From contig NW_008705583.1 in assembly GCF_000186865.1 (NCBI RefSeq), positions 326,101 to 390,100 of the forward strand: a DNA stretch of 64,000 nt, given 5' to 3'. Under the pieces are notes generated by a model. It saw only the letters and a list, made by a program, of their open reading frames with translations. It searched no databases and was not told where the DNA came from. Origin of the DNA: Aureococcus anophagefferens (lineage: Eukaryota; Sar; Pelagophyceae; Pelagomonadales; Pelagomonadaceae). Within the stretch, counting starts at the first letter, position 1. The number at the start of each line of letters is the position of its first letter. Position numbers and translations under genes: made by a program. Shown here in pieces: positions 25,320 to 32,540 of the stretch.

Positions 25320-26431
25320 AGCTTGCGCTTCTTCTGCTTGTCCTTGGGCGAGAGCTTCTGGAGCTTGGCGACGAAGAAGCCGTCCATGTTGTGCGTGTGC
25401 GGGTAGAAGCGCCTCGCGAGGGCCATGGACGGGTGGTACCGCTTCTGGCCGCAGCGCACGAAGGCGTCGCAGGCGAAGGGCAGGCCCGCGTCGACGAGCT
25501 TCACGTTGCGCTTGTCGAGCGCGTACTGGACGACGTCCTCGTTCTCGAGCACGGCGACGGAGCACGTCGAGTAGACGACGACGCCCGCCTTCTTGTCGTC
25601 GACGGAGTCGATGGCCGCGAGGATTAATTCTTTTTGGAGGTGCGCGAGCTTTTTCACGTCCTCGAGCGTCCGCGTGCCCTTGATCGACTGGTCGCGCGAG
25701 ATGACGCCGAGGCCCGTGCACGGCGCGTCCAGGAGCACGCGGTCGAAGCCGCCCATGACGCCCGGGAAGGCGCGGCCGTCGTGGCAGCAGACGACGGCGT
25801 TGGACACGCCGAGGCGGTGCAGGTTCGCGACCGTCGCCTTGTGCCGCTCCTTCTTCAAATCGTTGCAGACGAGCGTGCCCGAGTTCTTCATGAGCTGCGC
25901 GCAGTAGGAGCTCTTGCCCCCCGGCGCCGCGGCGAGCTCGAGGACGCGCTCGCCGGGCTCGGGCCCCAGCGCGAGCACGGGGCACTGCGACGCCGCGCTC
26001 TGGAGCATGTAGTGGCCCGCGAGGTACTCCGGCGTCGCGCCGACGGGCACGCTGCTCTCCGTGATCTTCAGCGCCACCTTGGACCAGGCCGCCATGGGCT
26101 CGAGGTGCACGCCCCGCTTGATCAGCGTCTGCGCGAGGTCCTTGCGCCGCGTCTTCAGCGTGTTCGTCCGGATGACGACGGGCCGCGGCTTGTCGTTCGC
26201 GTCCATGAATTCGACGCACTCGGAAGGCGAGAAGATGGTCAGGAAGAGCTCCGTGAGCTCCTGCAGGTAGCCGTAGTAGGACGTCAAATCCTCGCCGAGC
26301 TCGCGCAGGTACTCGGCCCGCGCCTTGCCCTTCTTGGCCCGCTCCTTGAAGTGGCCCAGGACGCCGAGGTTCTCCTGGATGCGGCCCCAGGTCGCCGTCG
26401 GGTTTTGGTCGTCGACGAGCGCGCCGTCCAT
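25310..26431 (-). CDS. NOP2: NOP2/NSUN1-type 25S/28S rRNA m5C methyltransferase
   Basis: A 373-residue RsmB/NOL1/NOP2/Sun family enzyme from ATG 26431. Diagnostic parts: RTNTLKTRRKDLAQTLIKRG in the N-terminal PUA-like part; SAM-binding VLELAAAPGGKSSYCAQLMK; DLKKERHKATVANLHRLGV; the DAPCTGLG motif IV with one catalytic Cys; and YSTCSVAVLENEDVV motif VI with the nucleophile Cys. The ending HNMDGFFVAKLQKLS is typical of NOP2. The enzyme methylates a conserved cytosine of large-subunit rRNA and is needed for 60S assembly in the nucleolus. It lacks the long acidic/basic N-terminal extension of yeast and human NOP2 (over 600 residues). The divergent neighbour is a MAPEG-like gene. Confidence 0.9.
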   Translation of the reverse strand: MDGALVDDQNPTATWGRIQENLGVLGHFKERAKKGKARAEYLRELGEDLTSYYGYLQELTELFLTIFSPSECVEFMDANDKPRPVVIRTNTLKTRRKDLAQTLIKRGVHLEPMAAWSKVALKITESSVPVGATPEYLAGHYMLQSAASQCPVLALGPEPGERVLELAAAPGGKSSYCAQLMKNSGTLVCNDLKKERHKATVANLHRLGVSNAVVCCHDGRAFPGVMGGFDRVLLDAPCTGLGVISRDQSIKGTRTLEDVKKLAHLQKELILAAIDSVDDKKAGVVVYSTCSVAVLENEDVVQYALDKRNVKLVDAGLPFACDAFVRCGQKRYHPSMALARRFYPHTHNMDGFFVAKLQKLSPKDKQKKRKLDE

Positions 26432-26640
26432 CGTTTAAAAACGTGCGGCTGCGAGACCTGCTCCGCTGCGACGACGCTGCGAGACGCTCTCTCTGGCCCC
26501 CAGCAGCTCCAAAATCGCCCGATAGCACAGCACTCAAGCTGATGTTGTCGTCGATGCCGCGATGCTGCCCCCCGGGCCCCGATTCCGCCGCGCTGCCATC
26601 CACCGGCGTGGAAGTGGAAGTCACCGACGATTCCGATAGA

Positions 26641-27216
26641 ATGGGGCTCCTCACCATGTCCGGCTCCTTCCTCTGGGTCAACGCCCTCTTCCCTCCCGTC
26701 CTCGCCGGCGCCTTCTTCGGCACGAAGGCCTACCTGGCCAGCGAGTACGCGGACCAGCTCGTGGCCATGTACGGCGTCCCCGTCGCGGACGTGCCGATGG
26801 TGGTAGCCGTCTACACGAGCGCCTTCGCCTTCTTCAGCGGCATTGTCAGCATCATGTACACGGCGGCGGTGACGAACGCCTACGACAACAACACGCCGCG
26901 GATCCAGCGCGGCCCGGACCTCTACAAGGTGACGCCGCTGGGCTTCCGCCTCCAGAGCGCGCACAACAACGCGCTCGAGACCGTCGGCGCCTACCTCATG
27001 CCCTGCTTCTTCGCCGCGACGACGCTCAAGCTCGACCCGGTCTTCTTCGCGAAGCTCGCGGCGCCCGTCGTGCCGCTGCGCGTCCTCTTCACGCTCTTCT
27101 ACGCGGCGAACATGGACGCGCTCCGCTCCGGGACGTTCGTGGTGCAGAACACGTGCATCTTCTTCATCGGCTTCGCGTCCTTCGCGCCCGCGGCCAAGGA
27201 ACTGATGGCGGCCTAG
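26641..27216 (+). CDS. MAPEG-like membrane protein
   Basis: A 191-residue protein if ATG 26641 (MGLLTMSGSFLWVNALFPPV) is used; an in-frame ATG at 26542 would add 33 residues with no targeting character. Four hydrophobic segments are evident: FLWVNALFPPVLAGAFFG, MVVAVYTSAFAFFSGIVSIM, LETVGAYLMPCFFAATTL, TCIFFIGFASFAPAA. RLQSAHNNALETVGAYL matches the MAPEG family block R-x-Q-x-A-H-x-N-x2-E, and PLRVLFTLFYAANMDALRSG the following R-x3-x-Y region. MAPEG proteins include microsomal glutathione transferases and leukotriene synthases; many microbial members have unknown substrates. ER or another endomembrane is the likely location. Confidence 0.65.
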   Translation: MGLLTMSGSFLWVNALFPPVLAGAFFGTKAYLASEYADQLVAMYGVPVADVPMVVAVYTSAFAFFSGIVSIMYTAAVTNAYDNNTPRIQRGPDLYKVTPLGFRLQSAHNNALETVGAYLMPCFFAATTLKLDPVFFAKLAAPVVPLRVLFTLFYAANMDALRSGTFVVQNTCIFFIGFASFAPAAKELMAA

Positions 27217-27315
27217 CGCGCGTCGGCGCGGCGGGTAAAGTGGCGTCGGTCCTCGTTACTTTATGTACAGGGGAGGGATATGCGACGCGAAGCGTCGGCG
27301 GTCTCTCGAGGATGC

Positions 27316-28016
27316 TTAGTTCGACGAGTTGTCGAAGTTCGTGCCGATCTGCTGCACGGGCGGTTTCTTGTTGACGTAGTCCTCGCCGAAGCACTTGAGG
27401 CATTCCTGCCAGTTCTTGGCGAGGAGCGCCTCCTTGAACTGCGGGTCGTTGACGCGGGCCTGCGTGCGTTTTGGGGGTGCTTTAGGGGGTGTTTTGAGGG
27501 GATTTTGAAGGGATTTTGGGGGGTTCGGGGAGGTTTTACCTTCAGTTTCGTGAAGACCGCGGCCTGGATGACGCTCTGCGCGTTGTCCATGAGGTCGTGG
27601 ACGCGCTTGCGGTTCGACTTGAGGCGCGTCGGCCGGTGCATGATGAGCTGCTTCGCAAAGGCGTACGTCATGAGCTTGCGGAACTTGCGCTGCTTGTCCG
27701 CGGGCAGGTAGGACTCGAAGTACGTCAAAGAGGCGTAGGCGGCGGGCGTCGCGCCGTCCGGCGCCATGTCCACGATCTTCGTCGAGAAGACGGGGAGGAC
27801 GCCGACCATGGAGGAGGTGAGGAAGCCCAGGCCGACCATGCAGGCGACGTCGCGGACCGTGGCCTCTCTTGTGAACTCCGAGTCCTTAACGTTGAACTCG
27901 ATCTGCATGTTCATGTTGACGGTGGCGAGGTCCTCGGAGTACTGGTAGGACATGAGGCGGAAGAACGTGCCCTCGTACGCAAAGACGCAGGCGACGGCCT
28001 CGTCGTTGCCGGCCAT
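27316..28016 (-). CDS. Hypothetical protein, two exons
   Basis: ATG 28016 begins MAGNDEAVACVFAYEGTFFR. An 80-bp GT-AG intron (27460-27539) whose sequence is G/T-rich on the plus strand, unlike the exons, separates FTKLK from ARVNDPQFKEALLAKNWQE. The total is 206 residues. The N-terminal half is mixed alpha/beta (SYQYSEDLATVNMNMQIEF, ATVRDVACMVGLGFLTSSMV), the middle is basic helix (LPADKQRKFRKLMTYAFAKQ, RLKSNRKRVHDLMDNAQSV), and the end (CLKCFGEDYVNKKPPVQQIG) has a C-x2-C pair. I do not recognise a family. The clean intron phase and conserved-looking composition support a true gene. Confidence 0.65.
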
Positions 28017-28042
28017 CTCGAACACGAGCCTGAGCCGCCGGC

Positions 28043-28126
28043 GCGAGGAAGCTCGACGTGGGGCGCGAGGAAGCTCGACGGTGGCGTGGGGCGGGGGCCC
28101 GAGCTGCGTCGCGAGGAAGCTCGACG
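28043..28126. repeat. Three copies of a 16-bp motif upstream of a gene
   Basis: GCGAGGAAGCTCGACG occurs at 28043-28058, 28065-28080 and 28111-28126, in the 340-bp divergent region between the genes at 28016 (minus) and 28357 (plus). Spacing is irregular. It may be a regulatory cluster or a decayed tandem repeat; nothing else is recognisable in this interval. Confidence 0.7.
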
Positions 28127-28356
28127 AAGGCGACAGGCGGCGACGTGCGTCTCGCAGCCTGTGATCGAGCACATCTCGTGATTGTAAAACCTGCAACACA
28201 GAGGTGCAACACGCTTCGGCGAAGCCAAAGTTTTACCACAACTACCTTGCGATAGAAGCTGTATAGAGCGTGTTTCGACGCGCTGTTCGTGGGCCGTGCG
28301 CGCCCCGCCAGACGCCGCGCGCCGACCCCGCGGACGCCGCGCCGACCCCGGACGCC

Positions 28357-29082
28357 ATGTCGGACCCCGGACGCCCGCGCAAAGGCGCTGCGAGCAAGTT
28401 TAGCATCGACCGAGATCGCTTTCCAGACCGGGAACTTCTGCTCGACCAGCGCCTTGAGAACGGGCACCTGCCCGACGTCGCTGTCAACGCGCACAACGTG
28501 GCCTCGTCCACGCTGTATCGCCAAGCAAATGAGTTGATCAGTGGAAGTGGTGTTGGTCCAGCCAAGCAAGCGAAGGCGTTGGAATTGGTAGGAACCGGAT
28601 ACCGCGAGTACACCTCTGCTCTCGTCAGTGCCTACCCCTCCGCGGGCAGCGGCTCCGTGAAGAAGATGAAGCAGCATCAGTGGGCAGGTCGGCGCTTCGG
28701 AAAAAAGTGGTTACCGAAAGGCGAACGAGCCAAAAACGTTAAGTTCAAAGGCACATGCGGCTATAGGAGGAGTAGAAAGTGTCCCAGCTTCAGCCCGAAG
28801 GACGTGAAGCACAGCCTGACCGCGATCGTGAAAGAGATCATCTACCTCCTCAAGTGCGAACTCGGGATTCTCACACGACGCGGCCATGGAAGCAGCATTC
28901 CGCGGACAGAAAAAGAGCTCAGAAGGCGAGCAGTGGAAGTCGGAGAAGCTTGGAATTATCGTCGCAGGGAAGCGTTCCACGAGGCTGTTGCTGCTGCGAC
29001 GAAGGAGAAGGAGGAACGCGCGCGCGCGGAGCAACAGGCGAGCCGCGCGGCGCGCGCGGCGGCGCGCGGGCGGCCTTCTTGA
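28357..29082 (+). CDS. Hypothetical protein with atypical codon use
   Basis: A 241-residue open frame from ATG 28357 (MSDPGRPRKGAASKFSIDRD). Composition is Lys/Arg-rich and helical with no recognised domain: LLDQRLENGHLPDVAVNAHN, QHQWAGRRFGKKWLPKGERA, KHSLTAIVKEIIYLLKCELG, ending in a coiled coil (EAVAAATKEKEERARAEQQA) and Ala/Arg run. Unlike its neighbours, many codons end in A or T (for example TTG GAA TTG GTA GGA), so it may be a recent arrival, a mobile-element gene, or not a gene at all. Overlapping minus-strand frames are also open but shorter. I give it limited confidence. Confidence 0.4.
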   Translation: MSDPGRPRKGAASKFSIDRDRFPDRELLLDQRLENGHLPDVAVNAHNVASSTLYRQANELISGSGVGPAKQAKALELVGTGYREYTSALVSAYPSAGSGSVKKMKQHQWAGRRFGKKWLPKGERAKNVKFKGTCGYRRSRKCPSFSPKDVKHSLTAIVKEIIYLLKCELGILTRRGHGSSIPRTEKELRRRAVEVGEAWNYRRREAFHEAVAAATKEKEERARAEQQASRAARAAARGRPS

Positions 29083-29228
29083 GCCTTCCTGAGGGGGCCA
29101 CAAGGTCGGGGGGCTCGTGTATAGCTAAGGTGTCGATATAGCCAGGTCACACCAAATTACTCGGTTTGGCGGATCTTCCGCCGATCAACGACGCGCGGCG
29201 GCGCGCGTCGACGTCCGTCGACTTCTAA

Positions 29229-30680
29229 TTAGACGAGGTACTGGTCCCCGCTCGGGCAGGGCAGCCCGAGCCCGAGCGCCTCGAGCGCGGGGCACTTCGC
29301 CGCGCTGTGGAACTCGGCGATGACCGTCGTGCGGTCCCGCGCGCCCTCGGGCGTGCCCTTGTGGACCGCGTGCGTGTCGAAGAGGAAGCCGCCGCCGCGC
29401 CGGCCGCACGCGGCGACGACGTCGTAGGCGCCGCGCACGTAGGCGTCCTCGAAGCGGCTCGCCGCGAAGCTGTCCGTGCGGTAGTACCGCAGGCGGTGCG
29501 TGCCGCGCGCGACGAGCGTCGGGTGGCCGTCGTCGCAGTCGACGTCGTGGAGGTAGACGAAGAGCTTGAGCCGGCGGCCGACGCGGTCGTGGTGCCAGAG
29601 CCCGGCGATGTAGGCGCCCTCGTCCTCGCCCCGCGTCGTGAGGCGCGTGACCTTGTAGCCGTCGAGGGCCGCGTCCGCGCCGAGGTACGACTCCACGGCC
29701 GCGCGGAGCGTCGCGTTGCGCGCGAGAAAGTCCTCGACGGCGGGCAGCCGCATACGCGCCGTGGCGACGGCGCCGCCGGACGTCACGGAGAGAAACGCCG
29801 ACGGCGGCCCGCGCAGGCTTTCCTCGGCGTCGCGCGCGAGCGCGTCGAGCGCCACGTCGCCGAAACCCCAGTCGTCGACGACCGCGACGCCGTCGCGCGC
29901 CAGCGCCGCCCCCAGCGGGTCCGCCGGCGGCGGCAGCGGCCCGTCGAGTTCCCAGTGGAACTGGCCGTTGGGGTCGTCGGCGAGGTAGGCGGCCCGCGCG
30001 AGCGCCGCGCCCGCCGCGTCCGCGCGGTCGAGCGACACGCCGAGCGCGTCGGCCCGGACGTCGCCCGCCGCGACGAGGCGCCCCAGCGCGCCGCCGAGGC
30101 GGCCGGCGACGCGCGCCCGGCTCGCGGCCCAGGCGCCGGCGAGGGCGTCGCCGAAGACGTAGGCGCCGAGGTTCGCCGCGTCGAACGGGTTCGCCGCCGC
30201 GGGTCCCGCGTCCGCCTCTCCACAAACGTCGGCGCGCGGCGGCGCCGGCCAGGAGGCGACGAGTTTGCGCGCCGCCGCGAGCGCCGCGGGGTCCGCGGCG
30301 CGGCCCGCGCGGCAGGACACGCCCGCGGCCGGCGCCGCGCACTCCTCGGCCGTGGCGCACGGCCGCGCGCAGAGGCCGCCGACGGCGCCGCCGCCGCCGC
30401 AGGGCTCGGCGAAGGCCACGGGGCCCGCGCCGCGCCCGCCGCCGAAGGCCGCCGACGCCGACGCCGCGCTCGGGAAGCCCAGCGCCGCGCAGACGACCGT
30501 CGCCTCGCGCAGGGTCCAATTCGACGCCGCGACGCCGCGCCAGGCGCCGCCCGGCGCGAATTTCACCTCGACGCGCCCGCAGTCCGAGTTGCAGCCCGCG
30601 AGCTGCAGCGCGACGACCTCATCGCCGGCTGTCTGCGGCAGGCAGAGGAGCGCAAGCGCAAGCCACCATCGTCTCGTCAT
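29229..30680 (-). CDS. Secreted SRCR plus phytanoyl-CoA-dioxygenase-like protein
   Basis: A 483-residue protein from ATG 30680 with signal peptide MTRRWWLALALLCLPQTAG. Residues 25-95 look like a scavenger-receptor Cys-rich (SRCR) domain (CNSDCGRVEVKFAPGGAWRG, REATVVCAALGFPSA). A Cys-rich segment follows (CARPCATAEECAAPAAGVSC), then a helical region. From about residue 280 a 2-oxoglutarate/Fe(II) oxygenase of the PhyH type is visible: GLWHHDRVGRRLKLFVYLHD gives the H-x-D iron ligands, and GGGFLFDTHAVHKGTPEGAR gives the distal His and downstream Arg for 2-oxoglutarate. The protein would act in the secretory lumen or outside the cell on an unknown substrate. The combination of SRCR with an oxygenase is unusual. 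Confidence 0.7.
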   Translation of the reverse strand: MTRRWWLALALLCLPQTAGDEVVALQLAGCNSDCGRVEVKFAPGGAWRGVAASNWTLREATVVCAALGFPSAASASAAFGGGRGAGPVAFAEPCGGGGAVGGLCARPCATAEECAAPAAGVSCRAGRAADPAALAAARKLVASWPAPPRADVCGEADAGPAAANPFDAANLGAYVFGDALAGAWAASRARVAGRLGGALGRLVAAGDVRADALGVSLDRADAAGAALARAAYLADDPNGQFHWELDGPLPPPADPLGAALARDGVAVVDDWGFGDVALDALARDAEESLRGPPSAFLSVTSGGAVATARMRLPAVEDFLARNATLRAAVESYLGADAALDGYKVTRLTTRGEDEGAYIAGLWHHDRVGRRLKLFVYLHDVDCDDGHPTLVARGTHRLRYYRTDSFAASRFEDAYVRGAYDVVAACGRRGGGFLFDTHAVHKGTPEGARDRTTVIAEFHSAAKCPALEALGLGLPCPSGDQYLV

Positions 30681-31758
30681 CAACAGGGCCGGCACCCGCG
30701 TCGGGGGGTCGCCTTCCGCGACGCCCAATCCCGGCGACTCGGCCGGCGGACTCGTAGGGTAGTCCGTGGGGGCTGCTGGGGTCATGCGCCGAGGTGGCCG
30801 GCTCGGAATCGAGGCCATGGCGTCGCCGCGCGCGCGCCACGAATGCGAGCTTCACCCGCCTGCGGACCCCCGGCCAACTCGGAGACGGCGAAGCAGTACC
30901 ACGACCGATCCCTCTCCCTAGCTCGCCGGGGGTCCGCAGGCGGGTGTGCGAGCTTCCCATTGGTCGATTCGAACTGAGCTGATGTTGCACTCGACTCGGC
31001 GCCGGCGCTCGTCCTCCGAGAGGCAGCCCCTCGCGCCGAGCTGGTCGTGGAGCGCGACGCCTGGGGCCTAGGTGGCGGCGGTGGACACCTCGTACCCATG
31101 GATGACTCCGGAGGTGCTCTGCTTGCGGGAATTGGCTCTGTCGTCGAACGCTTGGGCGTCGGAGCGACGATTCCCAGTGGCGGCACAGCTTCCAGTGCCT
31201 CTGCGGCAGCCCCAGGGTGGCACCACGCGCAGCCGAGCGGCAAGTACCACGTTCTAATATGTCGGCGAGCACAGCGCCGCGCCATGGACCGCGCCGTGAC
31301 CGGAGCCATTCGCGCAGCGGCCTCGAACGACTGGCATGGCGCACAGCGTCATCGAGTGTACCTGGTTGGCCAAGGGGCTGCTCACGTTAGTGTTGGGGCC
31401 TCCAGGCAAGTCGCACGGACCCATGGACCAGATCGGACGCAAGAATGCGACCGCCAAGGTCGAGATGCGCATCACAGACCGATTCGAGCACACCGCGGCC
31501 ACTGCGCGCGCGCGCGGCCGCCATCACTGCACGGACTTCCACCAAGTCTAATCCCCCCGGCCCTTTTTCCACGCGCGACGGGTCGGGTAAGGAGCGGCCT
31601 CGCCGCGTTGCCGGGATTGGGCTACTCGTCGTCACGCGCTGCGGCCGGCGCCGGGGTCGAGTGCCGGGCCTTTCGTCATCATCTGGGACTTCCCTCGGGC
31701 TGCACCTTGAAACGTTGAAGTGGTTCAACGCGGCGCGCGGTGCCACCAAACATGGAAA
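30681..31758. other. Gene-poor 1.1-kb stretch with inverted repeat and possible retroelement debris
   Basis: No convincing gene is present. Open frames on both strands are short and change every 150-250 bp. The stretch contains a 21-bp perfect inverted repeat (see 30854-30945) and, on the minus strand near 31107-31145, the peptide DDRANSRKQSTSG, faintly like the RNase H region of Ty1/copia elements. Base composition is less GC-biased than in neighbouring genes, consistent with non-coding or decayed sequence. Confidence 0.45.
30854..30945. repeat. Inverted repeat, 21-bp perfect arms
   Basis: The arm at 30854-30874 (starting ACCCGCCTGCGGACCCCCGG) is repeated in reverse complement at 30925-30945, with imperfect similarity extending outward on both sides (GCGAGCTTC / AAGCTCGC) and a 50-bp loop. 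It could form a strong hairpin or be the ends of a tiny non-autonomous element. Confidence 0.85.
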
Positions 31759-32244
31759 CTACGACTTAGGCCGCCCTCCCGCCGCGTCGTCGGCCGGCGC
31801 GGCGGCGCCGTCGTCCTTGAAGTAGAGCCCGAAGGACGCGCGGACGCCCTCGTCGAACTTGGACCAGTCGCCCGCGTCCCAGGCCGCGCGGATCGTCGCG
31901 TCGATCGCTTGCCACTCGGCCTCGGCCTCGGGCGACGGCGCGGCGACTCTGCGCTCGTAGCCCAGGGCCTTGAGCGCGCCGGGCGCGCGCGACCGCGCGA
32001 CGGCCGAGAACTCGGCGATCGACGACACGTCGAGGTACGCGGCGAGGGCCCCCAAGCCCGTGGCGAAGGTGCCGACGCTGAGCAGCGTCGCCAGCGACAG
32101 CGCCTTGACCGCGACGACGCCCGGCGACGCCACGCCCGCGACGCTCTTGGGCATGAAGTAGCGGTAGGACAGCAGGCTCGCGCAGCCGAGGGACCAGAGG
32201 CCGTAGGCCTTGGCGTTGAACGGTTTTTCGGGTTCGTTCGTCAT
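31759..32244 (-). CDS. Small two-span membrane protein, TMEM242-like
   Basis: A 161-residue protein from ATG 32244 (MTNEPEKPFNAKAYGLWSLG). Two hydrophobic segments (GLWSLGCASLLSYRYF and ALSLATLLSVGTFATGLGAL) are joined by a short basic loop (MPKSVAGVASPG). AAYLDVSSIAEFSAVARSRA after the second segment resembles the G-V-x-S-x2-D/E-F motif following the second helix of TMEM242, a mitochondrial inner-membrane assembly factor for ATP synthase c-ring and complex I. The C-terminal 60 residues (EWQAIDATIRAAWDAGDWSK) are soluble and absent from animal TMEM242. No mitochondrial presequence is obvious. The assignment is tentative. Confidence 0.5.
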   Translation of the reverse strand: MTNEPEKPFNAKAYGLWSLGCASLLSYRYFMPKSVAGVASPGVVAVKALSLATLLSVGTFATGLGALAAYLDVSSIAEFSAVARSRAPGALKALGYERRVAAPSPEAEAEWQAIDATIRAAWDAGDWSKFDEGVRASFGLYFKDDGAAAPADDAAGGRPKS

Positions 32245-32540
32245 GGGTGTGTGTGCTGACGACGAATGTGGTCTGGGCTGAGCGATTGCGCGCGCGTCGC
32301 TGCCGAGGGCCGCTCGCGCGGCGATTGCCACAGGCGCCGCTTGCCGGAGAGCTCGGCCGCGCCGGAGAGCGGTCCAGGCCCCTCGTCGACCCGCGCTTCG
32401 CGCCGCCGCCGCGCTCGACGCGCGCCGCATCAGCGCGCGGGACACGCGCCAGGAGCCGCGAAAAGGTCGCGGTCCATCGTTGGGAAGCCGCCGCGAGCGC
32501 CCGCGCCGCGCCCGCGCCGCGCCGCGCACCGCAACAGAGC

